Source: Rotaria socialis (lineage: Eukaryota > Rotifera > Eurotatoria > Philodinida > Philodinidae). Taken from it: DNA of 64,000 nucleotides. Position 1 is the stretch's first letter. Every line of letters begins with the position of its first letter. A program made the translations under genes and the position numbers. Under the pieces are notes generated by a model, which was not told the DNA's origin, ran no database searches, and was given only the letters and a program-made list of their open reading frames with translations. Positions 37,762 to 50,606 of this stretch are shown in pieces. Location of the stretch: assembly GCA_905331475.1 (NCBI GenBank), contig CAJNYU010001591.1, positions 36,217 to 100,216 on the forward strand. Direction: 5' to 3'.

Positions 37762-38728
37762 TTGTCTCATATTAATCATCTAAATATTTTATTTTATTTT
37801 TTGTTTCGTCTTTCAGTTTTAATGGACTGGGAATTCATTTATCTTTTGCCTATTTGTCTTCGTTTATATCTTTAATTAAACGTTGTTATTGAATATATAC
37901 ATATAAATATCTATATATATATATATATACACGTATCACCGTTGCTTTATAGTTCAATCGTGAAAAACTATTAATACATTATGAAAAATAATTATATGTG
38001 AAATAGAAGTTTAAAAAAAAGAAAACTGTAGTATCTATGTCTAACATTTACTGCCATATGATTATGATAACTAATTTCAATATACTATTGAAGTATAACA
38101 GATTCTAAATGAACCCTAGCACATTCATAGTGGAAGAAACTGAATCTTTGCTGTGTTCTTTTTATTTTTATTACTCAAAATCATTTATATTGTTTAACGT
38201 ATTGTAAAATATAGTAAAAGAAAATCAGGCAAAAACTTCTAGGAAAAAGAAATTAAATTTTATCAATTTTTGAAACAATTGAATTCAATCTGATTCAATA
38301 AAATAGTTCTAATATGATAAATACGATAATTTCATGAATTCATAAATATAATTTCGAAACTATTAAACATATCAAGCAATTCATCAAAACTTGAAAAATA
38401 ATCCATTGAACACTTGCAAGAAAAAAAATAGCGTCAAAAACAAGATTTACAAAAAAAAACACATTAAAAGCTTGATTGATTAATGAATCGTTTCATTTCA
38501 ATCGATAAATATTTTAAAATATGATGTATCACATAAAGACAATGAGTTAATTAAAGACTTCATGAGCATCTTGCATTTCGTTTTTGAATAATTTATTCCA
38601 ACGATCACATATCCAAGCGCCTGGTTCTATGGTTTAACTTAAAATTGGAAAAACTTTTTATTCATGTAATAAATAAATTATATACGTATATATACAGTCA
38701 AATTTTGTTGTAACTGTAAACAACAATA
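37762..38728. other. Intergenic between convergent genes
   Basis: Nearly 1 kb between the TMEM181 stop and the stop of the minus-strand secreted-protein gene; very AT-rich with a TA run near 37914-37929. It presumably contains both 3' ends. I see no gene in it. Confidence 0.6.
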
Positions 38729-40294
38729 CTACATTTTATCATGTCGATCAACATTCTCGACAATAAGATCAGACCTATTTATATCAATATGAATTACTGA
38801 ATTGATTGTGTTATTTAGTTCATCATCAATATCAGTTAAACTAACCATTGATTTAACTGTATCATTGAATAATTGTGAATTATTATTGTCGTCGTTTCCT
38901 TCAATACGATCTATTTTATCAAAAGAATCTGATGAATTTTTTGACATTTTACGTTGTCTTTTTTTTTGATCAGGCTTTTTCCTAATACGTAATGGAGGTG
39001 GTGGACTCCATGCTGATTGTTGTGCATCATCGTTTGTTGTTGTTGACTTTTTAGTAAAATAGCCAAACGGACGTACAGGTGGAAATATATAATTTGCTGC
39101 GGGTTGTTGTTGTTGTGAATGATGATGATGATGTTGTTGTTGAAGATGAGGTAAACTTGCTTCATTTTGTTCAAAAGAATTATTAAATGGATCGACAATG
39201 GTCAATTTATTACAAACGCATAATTGTTTTTCTGTACGCATTAAACTTTTCTCGCGTAACTCTTGGACTCGTTTATCATGTGAACTCATGGCCGTTGTTT
39301 GTCGTTCTTGAATAATAAGCGAATTAAATCTTTGGCGACCTTCTTGAGGAGTATAAGGCGAATGACGATTTAATAAAGGTAGATCAGTATTATTCAGTCG
39401 TTCACGTGTTCTATATTGATAGATAAGTCCAGGATGAATTGTTGGTTCGCGATGTGTTCGTGATGGTGTCGTTGGGAATGTTGGAGCATTAAAACGATAT
39501 TCTGTTAAAGCCTGTGGTTGTTTTAATTGACGTTCATGATGTTGATGTGATTTTATTACTACAGGACGATCATTTGTTGAGACATTACTCGATAAAAATG
39601 TTGATGCACTTTCTAAATAATCAGCTGGTCGACGAACAAGACGAAACTCAGCCCGACGAAATTGTTTTATAAGATCATCGAGTGTTCCAACACGTATGGA
39701 ACTACCTTCGATACCAGTTAAATCGTCGCTCATGACAGTTTTCAATGTATTTGTTGACATCGTTATTGCTGTAGGTTGTCTTGCAAAGTTTTTAGTTGAT
39801 GTTGATGCAGGCACTGAACTTGCTGTGTCATTTAGATTTAGATTATGTGGATGTTGCGTATGATGGTAGTGTTGTTGTTGATGATGATGAGGATTATGAG
39901 GGTGTCGATGACGTCGACGTCTTACATGATTTTCTCGCAGTGTATCAATATTTAAATCAGATTTCATACGAAGTTTATAAGCAAGACGATCAAGTGTTAA
40001 AGAATCTTTTTGATTGTCCATTAATTCATGAAACGCAAAAATTGATGGTTGTTGCTCAGGTATTAATCGAGTTGAATGTGGTACATGTTGAGATGTTTTT
40101 GAGACATATGGTTTACTCATGGAATATTCTCGATATGGATTAGAACTTAAATATTGCTCTAATCGAAGAAGACTTGATTCACTTAAAGAATCGAGAGTCA
40201 TGACTGCTGCTGAATCAATAAAATCTAAAATAAAATTAGTTGACCAGTTAAAAAGACAAAGAAACACTATGAATTTGGTGGATGTGTGCATCAC
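38729..40294 (-). CDS. Predicted secreted, His/Gln-rich protein with polybasic sites
   Basis: A single exon of 521 residues starting Met-Met. The first 30 residues hold a hydrophobic core (FIVFLCLFNWSTNFIL) that looks like a signal peptide. A polybasic run (VRRRRHRHP) near residue 125, followed by a His/Gln-rich stretch, could be a furin-type cleavage site. Later parts are Thr/Ser/Asn-rich, with a Cys pair (LCVCNKL), a second His/Gln run, a Lys/Arg-rich run (KKPDQKKRQRK) and an acidic Asp/Asn end. It stays open for 1.56 kb, so it is certainly coding rather than chance. I do not recognise a domain; a processed extracellular precursor is one possibility, a disordered intracellular protein another. 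Confidence 0.7.
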   Translation of the reverse strand: MMHTSTKFIVFLCLFNWSTNFILDFIDSAAVMTLDSLSESSLLRLEQYLSSNPYREYSMSKPYVSKTSQHVPHSTRLIPEQQPSIFAFHELMDNQKDSLTLDRLAYKLRMKSDLNIDTLRENHVRRRRHRHPHNPHHHQQQHYHHTQHPHNLNLNDTASSVPASTSTKNFARQPTAITMSTNTLKTVMSDDLTGIEGSSIRVGTLDDLIKQFRRAEFRLVRRPADYLESASTFLSSNVSTNDRPVVIKSHQHHERQLKQPQALTEYRFNAPTFPTTPSRTHREPTIHPGLIYQYRTRERLNNTDLPLLNRHSPYTPQEGRQRFNSLIIQERQTTAMSSHDKRVQELREKSLMRTEKQLCVCNKLTIVDPFNNSFEQNEASLPHLQQQHHHHHSQQQQPAANYIFPPVRPFGYFTKKSTTTNDDAQQSAWSPPPPLRIRKKPDQKKRQRKMSKNSSDSFDKIDRIEGNDDNNNSQLFNDTVKSMVSLTDIDDELNNTINSVIHIDINRSDLIVENVDRHDKM

Positions 40295-41629
40295 TCAAGG
40301 TCAAAAAATCAAATCGTCTTGGAATTTAATCAGAAATAAATGTTACCATCGGCTGAAAGCTCTTGAAGAAAAGAGTTGTTTTTAGTAGAAACCAAAGGAG
40401 ACATATCCTTCAGAATACGTTTAGAAAAATTAATCGGCCATTGTTAATAACAAAAGAATTTTTGTCTCTGAATTTCATACGATAGACCTAGTGTTAATAT
40501 CTATCAACTATTTGATAACTACTTACCTTTATGCTAAAAAAAACCATTGATCAATACTTTGATGATTTTAAATGAATTAATTTCAGAAAAGATTATGGGG
40601 TGTGATTCTAAAGCATAGAGGAAAGAAGTAGTGTCACTAAATATTCAAATAGAATAGCACCAAATAAATTTAATGATGACAATCATTATTCATCTTATTT
40701 CAGTCCAACTTCAACATTTGTCATTCTGTTGTTTTTCTTTCAAAATTCATTTTACTCTTTCTGCTTTTCGGCATAGTTACTGAGGAAATATTATGCAGAA
40801 CAATGTAATTCTTACAAACATAACTTTGAAAGAATTCAAACGAACCTATATTACACTATCCGGCTTCTATTCTTTGAAATGTCAACTCATTACCGATGAC
40901 TTACTTTTGTATCAGCGAATAAATGTTACCATTAGTAGAAGGAGAAGAATTACGACAGCGGAAACTCGTCATATATACTTATTGGTTTGAGAAATTCGAT
41001 AAAGCATATGTTCAAATAATTCATTGATAATAAAGAATCAATCATTTCTAGAGTAACCAAAACACAAATGTCTCTATAGAAATCTCATGTTTTTTTTTCT
41101 TCAAAAAAGCCACAATGCACCGAAACTCGAAAAGTAAATGTATGTTTTGTTAAATGTTATAGTATTTCATAAAAAAAAAAGCAGAAGCCTATGATTATCT
41201 AAATCAAAACAATTATAAATTTGCTACAAGTAATCAGTTATAAAGTCACCAACCTGTTGAAGTATTTTTCTTTTTCTTTACAAAATTATTGATGTTGTCG
41301 TAAATCCAACTTTATTTACAATGTCACTGACTGCGCCTCTGTGTTGGTAATGATAAACGATATGTTTGTGTTTGTGTGTGCATGTAGAGTAAAAATAGGA
41401 GAGAAACTTTTTGACAAACATGAGCGGAAAAAGAGAAAATGGGTAGTCAATGGGTGGGATGGCCAATAAAAAGAAAAGTGACTTTTTAAAATGTCGTTTT
41501 CAAGTGCCCATCGGGTGTATTGGTAATGCATAAAATGAAAAGAAAAAAGAAAAAAAAACGAGAAGAAACAAAAATCGTTAAGAAAAGCAATTAAAAAACT
41601 TTTTGTCTATAAAAACGGTTCAAATTTAT
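40295..41629. other. Intergenic between two minus-strand genes
   Basis: 1.3 kb without a supportable gene. It should hold the promoter of the secreted-protein gene and the 3' end of the Ly6-like gene. Short frames at 40793-40990 and 41278-41531 are unrecognised. Confidence 0.5.
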
Positions 41630-42019
41630 TTAATGAAGTAAACGAAAAAAAAAGATTAAAAAACTAATAGAATACACTATTGCTTTCGACAACATAACTG
41701 AAGATGTTCGATTGCATAAATCATTTGAACAGCATGTTTGACTAACCAGTGGTCCCATATTGATATCAGGTATAAATGCACATCGTTTCTCTCCACAGCC
41801 ACGTCTTATTTTGCCACCTGTTACTGCTTTCCAGCAAAGTTTGGTATTTAAACAATCAATTTCATAGACATTTCCATCGCCTACGTTTTCAGCTGGATTC
41901 AAACATGGATCAAACAGATTTTGTTCACCATTCTTTTTACCTGTACATGAATAACATCGAATTCCGAAAGTCCATTCGATATGAACAAGAACTACAATAT
42001 ATATATATAATTTCATCAT
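41630..42019 (-). CDS. Ly6/three-finger GPI-anchored protein
   Basis: A 129-residue protein with an N-terminal signal peptide (KLYIYIVVLVHIEWTFG), a Cys-rich middle starting IRCYSC and closing with the family signature CCSNDLCN, and a hydrophobic tail (IVYSISFLIFFF) of the kind replaced by a GPI anchor; Asn/Ser residues just after CN could serve as attachment site. Ten Cys are visible in the middle. This is the plan of Ly6/uPAR (quiver/sleepless-like) cell-surface proteins. A GTAAAA word after CYSCTG could be a donor, but the frame stays open through it, so I keep one exon. Ligand or partner cannot be inferred. Confidence 0.85.
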   Translation of the reverse strand: MMKLYIYIVVLVHIEWTFGIRCYSCTGKKNGEQNLFDPCLNPAENVGDGNVYEIDCLNTKLCWKAVTGGKIRRGCGEKRCAFIPDINMGPLVSQTCCSNDLCNRTSSVMLSKAIVYSISFLIFFFRLLH

Positions 42020-44643
42020 CTATTTGATACCTTTGTACATAAACAACCACGTGAAGAAGAAAACTTGCAATGCAAACACCTTGACAGAATGAATAAAAGA
42101 TAAAAATAAAACGATACAAATGCGTATTGCATGAAGAACAGAAGAACATTGTCTTGCTTTTTATTCTAATAAATATAATTCAGATTGGCTTCTGTCATCA
42201 AATATTAACCTCAAATCTTGATCGATGCATCGATTTGATAACCATCAAGTAATTGGATCTATTACATTCGTATGTCGAAAAAAAATAACCTTGCAAACTT
42301 TATCACACAAGTTATTCTTCTCATAAATAGACAATGGTTCAGAATGATCATGTAAATACAGAATTGTATAAAGAAAGAAGTCGTATATTGCTCTTATAAG
42401 ATTATCTAATTGCATTTTCGTCAGGTAGCTGATGGCAATATTTGATTTTATTGTTTATTACAGATACGCATATATACGTATATGTTCCCAAAATATTTGC
42501 TATATGGTTTTTAATTAGTTCATTCGTTGCATTTGATGATTACGTCTATTATGTTCGCTAATCTAAGCATTTCACAAACGTTATAGTTCTTGTAGTCAGC
42601 TGTTTATTATTATTACATTTCTAATGTAACTATAGTTAGAAATGAATATTTTATCAAAAGAGAATCTATCATTCTGTAAGACTATCTTGAATGAAACAAA
42701 TAGATAACTGCAACAAAAAACAAGCACATATAATCATTCATAAATCTCAATGATTTCTAGTTTTCATTTTGTTTGAACAACATTTAAGAATAAGAATTTT
42801 CTTAAACAGATTAAATAGCTAACCAAGTCGAAAATGTATGTTTTTTTTTTTTTATATAAATGACTTTACCAACCGAGGTCAATGTTCGTCAGTGAAAGAG
42901 AATAGAGATCTCCTTCTAGGTCTCACCTGACTGCATCATTAACAAGAGACGTATTTACTTTCTGAAGCCAAGCATATTCTAACAATCACATACTCGAATG
43001 TCATTTCGTAGCCTCTTTTACTTTTTTAAAGTCAATTAGCATCCGTATAAGTTTTAATCCATGGTTATGTACTAGGAAGTATTGAGCAGCAAATCTTTTT
43101 AACTATCATTCATTTTAATAATGTCAAATGAAAAAATTCAGGTATCAGTTTAGAAATAAGTCTTTAAATGTAGTCAGCAATAGTAATATACGATGCAAAT
43201 ACCCAGCTCTTAATCTTCAATATACGATTACATCTTTCTAAAAATGAAAATTGTCTCATATCACGATGTTTCTATCTTCGGTAGACATTATAAATTTTTA
43301 CAATGAAATGGAACAATTCATAACTTTCAAAGACATCAAGGGCCGTGTTCTATGTTAAGTTTGAAATGATAAAAAACAGAAGTCATCTATTCGTTTTAAA
43401 GTCTTCATTTTTCGATCGTGGTTACAAAAGAAAAACGATATTCAAGTTCATAATTGAAGTGAAATTCACTACTTTTTTGTCATTCTCAAATATGAATAGC
43501 ACACACAAAACGATACTCATTAACGCTATCAGCTACTATTTCTTTCCTTAACAAAATTGTTGATTTGTATCAAAATTTTCATAGATGAATATTATTTACC
43601 ATTGACATTTCTAACCGGAATACAAATCGATGTAATCTCATCACCGGTCATTAATAGAGATATAAGTATTACGGAGCAAAGTACATGTACATTTATTAAC
43701 ATAATTTCTTCTATGATTTTTGAGTAAACAGATATATCGGAAAATGAAAAAAAACAAAATCGAAAGATCGAATATTGTTCTGATTTCCGTCGTATGTCAA
43801 TAAGTGTTTAGTCAAATAAATGCAAGCGATTTAATCTTCGTTATCACCGATTGCCTTAAAGCAATACTGACTGTTTGCTTTGAATTGACAGTCTTCGAAA
43901 AGATTTAATCTTTGATGTTTTCTTCGAAAAAAAAAGAGCAAAAGAAAATCAATCCATTTTTTTCCTTCATCTCAAATATTTTTTTATTATTATAAACTCT
44001 TTTCATAACAGATTAATCAACTTGTTCAAAGAGAATCACATATTTCCCAAAGAAGCCATCGTTTATTATCAATATGACCTTGACAACTATGACATTTTCA
44101 TTTCGAACTTATTCTGAATTTAAATATACATATATATTTCTTTTCTTTTTTTCATTGGAAACTTCTTTTTTTTTCAAAATTTATATTAAAGCTGCTATTT
44201 TTCTCACCATTTTACTGATACGATGAAGTGTTCTGATAACTGTGCACTCTTTCATTCGTTGATAAAATTCGACTAATAGGGAGAAAAAATCAAAATCGAA
44301 CAAGCAAGCACGTGTCCATGTCTACTTCCCTTTCATCATTGATATTGTTCAAAAGTATATCTATTACTGAAAGACATGAACATACAATTATAAGATGGAA
44401 GAGAAAAAGAGCCGAAGGCGTGGTTACTAAACAATATATATATATATATGAAACTACTAATCGTGTTCTTGTCCGCCTTTGATATCTGCTCATATTGATC
44501 CATTTTGTCAAAGATCAAATAAGCTTTGAATTCTAATAATATACATGATTATTTTAATACTTTATTTAAACTAAAATTCAACATTCATTTCTCTTTTACA
44601 ACATGTATTGTTTTTTTTCATTTCATTTCATAACAAAAAACAA
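42020..44643. other. Intergenic, 2.6 kb
   Basis: AT-rich sequence between the Ly6-like gene and the 3' end of Ptf1a. Only short, unrecognised frames occur (for example 43345-43551). TA and T runs are frequent. I see no RNA gene or repeat copy. Confidence 0.5.
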
Positions 44644-47550
44644 TTAAAATGAAAACATTGTCTGATATTCAGGTATATGATGATGATGTTGATGATAGTG
44701 ATCAAGAGCATGATTAGTTGAATAATAATTCATATGTGGATCAATACTAACTGTAGTCATCATTGGTGGTGGAAGATGTTGAGAATAAACATCGAATAAT
44801 TGATGATGTTGTTGAATGTCATTCGATGATGAATCGGAAGATGATGGTTGTTCACTACCAATTGATGTTGCCATCGATCTTAATCGTTCATACCAAACAT
44901 GATCATCTTCATAAACTGTTGTTTGCTGTTGCTGCTGCTGATGATGATGATGCTGTTGTTGTTGTTGATGATGATGATGAGAATGATGATTATTATAAAC
45001 AGGCAAAAATTCGTTTCCATTGATTGACATATCCCATTGTGATTGAATTTGTTGTAAATGATTCGAGCTAAGGCCAATTGGACTTACATTTTCTTCATTG
45101 TCATCATTATCACTATCACTTATATGAACAGAATCACGATTAGTTATTATTGGAATATTAAGCGGAAGAGCTGAACAAATGGGTGATGTAGCTGTGCGCG
45201 TTGAATTTGGTGATGAAAGCATTTCAGGTATCCATACATTAGCTGTAATGACTAGTATATCCGAATGATAAGTATTACAACCAGGTGCAACTACAGATGA
45301 ATGATGAACTAAATGATGTAATGATGCATCATACCATGATAATGAATGACCCAAAATTGCTTGTTCTAATCAATAATAAAAAATATATACATATATAAAA
45401 AGAAAACATTAATATATGATTAAGAAATTTCTTTTTTTCTCATTGAACACTTCTGCTTTTTTCTCTATTCAACGGTGAGAATAAACAAGCCAGAGGCAAT
45501 ATTAGAAAATAATCCGTAGTATAAACAAGTCTTTGTTTTTTTTTGACGATACCGGTTAGTATCATTCAAGATGATGGACCACTTTTCACTCTTTTATGTT
45601 GTTGGATAGACAACTTGATTTTTTGCCCCTATCGTATCATTTTTATTTTGAGAAATAAAAACATACATAATATCAAACAACATAGCGGTATACACTCATC
45701 GATTAGTCAAGAGGAACTAGTTTAGAATGATGTAATAATAACTAACGAATAAGTAAGATAATAAGAAAAGAGAAAAGAATTGGAAAATGACTAATTGACG
45801 GCGGCATATATTCTTTTATTTTTTTATGGTCAAGAAAAAGAATAAAGCAAGACAATCAAATCCAAATGAGATACGTGATGATTTACTTATATCGGTTAGT
45901 GTCACTATAGTAAAAGATCAAATGTGCAGGAAAAAAGACTGGAGAAAATTTGACCGACTGATTCTAATGACTGTTGGATATTTACATGATAAATGGGCGG
46001 AGGCACGCGACCACTAGCCAGCTGGGACAATAGGAAAGGAAAAAATACTTCGAGTATGAGCATCTTTATTTGGGGATAGAGACGAGAAAACAATGCTCAT
46101 TAGTTTGAAATGATGATAAATGGATTTCAAGTGGAAACGATAGATACTTGTTTTGTCTATATAGAATACGATAAAATAAACACTTTTATAGTTTCATTTT
46201 TTTCCCTCGTTGTCATCATCTCCGGCAGCTGATTTTTATGTTACTGATTTTATTTTCCTTAAGTATATTGGATCATCATCATTTGTCCATTTTTTCGATT
46301 AAATTGTTTGCTTCCTTTTTGTTTCAATCTGTTTATATTTGAACACTCATCATATGCATCGTGTTGGCAAACAGAAAGAAAAGAAAAACTTTATACAAAT
46401 GATGATGATGATGATGATGATGATAAAATTATCGACATATTCACACTGTTCAAGTGTTCGATTAGCAATATCTTATTTTTTCTTGCCTTAAGTCAACTCA
46501 ACACGAGAGAAACACAAAAATTATTCCCTGAAGAGAACTTAACAACAAGAATAACTACTGTTTTCTTACAAAAAAAAAATATATATATATATATATATAG
46601 AAGAATCATGTTTTATCTTACACACGTATGTCAATAATTAAACTAAATAAATAAATAGATGCATGATGAACAAATCTAATGGGACTAAAAGATAATATCG
46701 GATCGGATAAATTTAGATTTAAATAAATATATATATATATACATTTGTTGTATCCGATAATAAAAAAAAAGAAAATAATTCACCGATTTTGTTTGATGAC
46801 TAAGAATACTTTATTCCGCCTGGTTACTCGTAGAAGAGTCATAGAAAATTTTTGTCTGATCTATTTACGCTTATTCATTTAATGCATCAAACCTAATTGA
46901 CATATCTTACCTTCGTTAGTTTCATCATTAATGATTGGTGTACAATCTAGAATGATTTTTTTTCTTGTTAAAACAGGACAATTATTACCATGAGGATGTG
47001 ATGGATGTGATCGAAAACGATGCGACGGTTGAGGTAATGAATGAATTGAATCTGTTTGAGATGTATTTGTTAATAAACGATTTAGAAAAGCTATATAATC
47101 AATAGCTAAACGAAGTGTATCAACTTTTGATAAACGTTTTTCGTATGGATGTACAGGTATATGTGTACGTAAACCTTCAAAAGCATCGTTTATTGATTGC
47201 ATACGTTTTCTTTCTCGTAAATTAGCTGCATGACGTTGACCAGCAGTTTGACCATTTTCTATTGGATTCAGATCATCCATATCATACGTATCAAAGCCAT
47301 CGTATGATTGAATTGATTTACTTGATCGTTTAAGATGTGATCGTTTTTTTAATGGAATTGATTTTCGACCAGTTCGTTTCGATCGATTTTTAAATTTTTT
47401 ATGTGTTGAAGTTTCTGTTGATTGACGATGATCATCAGAATAATCTACCATCATGTCGTTGTCATCGTCATCGAATTCGTCGCTTTCATGATCCGAAAAT
47501 ACTTTCGAAGCTGTTGGCATTTGATCAGTTTGATTTGATAATAAACGCAT
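44644..47550 (-). CDS. Ptf1a: Ptf1a, bHLH transcription factor
   Basis: Nuclear class II bHLH factor; in vertebrates it acts in the PTF1 complex with RBPJ and an E protein in pancreas and neurons. Exon 1 (47550-46911) and exon 2 (45365-44644) join G|AA in frame to 453 residues, longer than the usual 330. Exon 1: acidic head, Lys/Arg-rich stretch, and the bHLH with words typical of Ptf1a ([39 protein letters not shown]). Exon 2 opens with GHSLSWYD and ITANVWIPE, matching the conserved C-terminal motif of Ptf1a. It is followed by acidic, His/Gln-rich low-complexity sequence not found in vertebrate copies. Two exons with a break after the bHLH is also the vertebrate layout. The 1.5 kb intron holds an ATG-trinucleotide run near 46401-46424. 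Confidence 0.94.
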
Positions 47551-50500
47551 TGATTATATTTATGTTTGATAAAAAAAAGACGTTTGAGAGTAATCTAATC
47601 TTTTTTTCTTTCTTCTTCTTCTTCTCTGCTTCGTGTTCTCTCTCTTTCTCTCTGTCTCTCTTGTCAGTAATAACAAAAATATCAATGCAAGTATATGAAT
47701 ACGAAAGCAAACGACTAATAGGATAGAACAGACAAGAAAAATAGTGACCAATGAAAATCATAATAGAAAATAAATCAATATCTATATGTACTCAAAGTAG
47801 AAGAAAGCGTAGGTACAAAAAAATAGTATTCTCGAGATAAATTACAGAATAAAAAATAAAAAATGAAAAATAACAATGAGAATCTGTTGTTTTTTTTTTC
47901 CCAATATTTTTGACTGTTTTCTTCATATTACTTCCTTACCTATTCGTATGAGAAACATGAAACTAATGATAGTTATTTCTTCAATGTTTTGCCTAATATA
48001 TATATATATATATATATAATCGTACAGCAGATTTTTCTAGTTCGCACAAACTTTTTCATTATTTTTTTTCTCAAAACAAAAATCCGGCTGTGTTCCCATC
48101 GATTAATTAATCAATATTACGAATCATATTCTTCATTTAAACATAAGAAAACAAAATATAAGATTTCATCATCGTTCATTATATTCCGATGTTTTTACCT
48201 GAGCTTATGATTAGCGATGCTTGATTGCTTTTCTCAATGATGCTGATGATATGTGTTGTATATGATTGAAATTAAACGACATTCAATGTTGAACATATAG
48301 TATGCACACGAGTCTCCTTCAGGGCACTAAGATATAGCCAATGAAGAAAAAGATCAACCACCGTAAGCAACTTCGAACTGATCATATAGTTGTTAATCTC
48401 TTGACGAACAATACATGAATTACGTATATTTGTTCTATTGAATTGAGTGAAGGGAGGAGGCAAAGAATGTGTCATATCAAATTTGATTTTTTACTGTTCT
48501 CTGCTTCATTCAAGTGTTTGACTGTACAATGCAGGTGGGTGGAACAAGGAACAGTTAATTAAAAAGAATATTCTCCTATTCGAGCTCAATAACAAAGAGA
48601 AAACGACACCTGGTTATATCGACTAAACGACAACTAATCATATGTTTACTAAACGGTATTGTTTTTTCAGCGTGTACATGACCATAGTTTGTTAACGGAT
48701 AATTGACTCAGACAATAAACGTTCGTCTTTCGTTTCTTGGCAAACATAATTATTTGTCTATTGAACATTAAGAAAAAAACAGAAGAACGGTCTGTAAATT
48801 AATATTCATACTGATTGAAAACCTAAATGATTTCTCAATTAAACAGAAATTGAATTTTTAAAATGAATTTCTTGCAAGAATGATACAAACGACATTCGAA
48901 ATTTTAATAGTTCTTAGTTGAGCGAAAAGTCAATTAACAAACAGTTCCCTCATCCTTGATTGGCTGTTACGTCAGTCCGTTCATAAATATCTATTTAGTT
49001 TTATATACTTTTGCTTGATAAAAAAAAAAGTGAATTGATTTTTAGAGGATATCGTCCAAGATAGTAGCTATCAATTAATTTCTTGATGCCATTTGCTATT
49101 TGAAAAATTTATATTTAAAATACGAAAAATTCACGCAACATCAACATTTGTTTTACAGTTTTTCAGACAAATGAGGAATGGTGTCTTTTCTTGAATCAAT
49201 CACTAATGTTTTGTTATGCATTGAGTAATTGTACTTTCACAACAGAAAAATAATTGTTGGTGGCTTGCTCGATGTCAACATTTTAATCCGCTTATTTAAA
49301 TAATTATTAGAGAAACTCTTGTTACTAATCATATTAGTTAAATAAATATTGTGATACTATGAGTAACTTCAACTCTTTCTAAAGAAATGCCATTAAACGT
49401 GAACGACTATTTTTCTTTACTACAAACGAACACTAATAATGATAATTAATCACTGTCAAACTAACATTTCTAATAGATTTAAGTTGCTTTTTAATTAATG
49501 CCCAGTCTTTGGTAGATTCAATAGCTTGATTTTTTCATAGATAGAAACTATTTGCATAGAAGACAATCAAATAGTAGTCACGAAATCAGTAAAAAAAGAG
49601 TAGCCTAGAGAAAAATATTTGCTTGCAAGTTTCCACAGCTGATCTGTTGTCGATCAATGATATTCTAGTCACATAGTGATCTAAACAAATTTATTTCATT
49701 CTTTCGTGTCAAATAAGTCGGCAAATGATTCTCCCAGTCGTAATAGTTCTATTTTTTTCTCTTGTTCCTGGTAATAGTTTTAACGACATTTATTCATGCA
49801 ATTGATTTAGTCGAATTAGCTAACGATCGAGGAACGATGACTTACATGTTTTGGTTTAATTTTATTTAGACTGTTTTTCATGCGATTCTCGGACGTGGCG
49901 ATGAAAACAAGAAAGAAGGAATGCGAGAATTTCTTTGTTTCAAGAGCTAATCAAACACACTTAGAATTTAATTTTGAAGTGGGTCTTAAAAAAGATTTCT
50001 TTTTTCAATCTATCACTTTATTTTTTGCAATAAAAAGAAGAAGAATTTTTATTGGAAGAAAAATTCAAATGTATCTGAAATTTGCTGCACTCTTGATGAG
50101 GTACGACAATAAGATGGATGAATCATTCTACAAGCCATTGTACTCGATAGGCACAACAAAATATTTTCAACAACAATCATTTTCATCTAAATATAATAAA
50201 TAATACTACGTCTAGGGCTAATTTGAATGCTTATGAAAGAATTCACAAGAATCAGTTGCAAATCTGAGAAGAAGAGTGAGCTGATATAGAACTCTTTTGT
50301 GTTCCATTCTTTAACTTTCCCATGTATATTTTAGCTAGTCAGAAGTGCAGGTTTATTGCATAGAATAGTCAACATGCTATGCCGTATGTCAGATTTCGAC
50401 TAGGCTCATTCTATAACTAACCAATGGTATAAAAATTTTTAAATATATCATTTGTGAATTATCATGATATCTAAATGTTCCAATAAGTATGATCTGTTAA

Positions 50501-50606
50501 ATTAGAAAAATCTGTAGAAAAAAGTATGTATATTATATATTTGATGTTGGTAGATAAAAGATTTATATTTAAAGTCAAATAAGAAAAAAAGGCTTCATAT
50601 TTCATC
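47551..50606. other. 3 kb upstream of Ptf1a, no gene seen
   Basis: Likely regulatory territory of Ptf1a by position. 47600-47662 is almost pure pyrimidine on the plus strand (GA-rich in the direction of Ptf1a). A 107-codon frame at 49880-50203 is Lys/Phe-rich and unrecognised; I do not call it. TA run at 48000-48017. Confidence 0.4.

Noticed and set aside
38911-39198. Asn/Ile-rich second frame on the minus strand
   Set aside because: Overlaps the 521-residue frame in another phase and reflects its CAA/CAT runs.
49880-50203. 107-codon frame upstream of Ptf1a
   Set aside because: Composition follows base content; no domain, no splice context and no partner exons.
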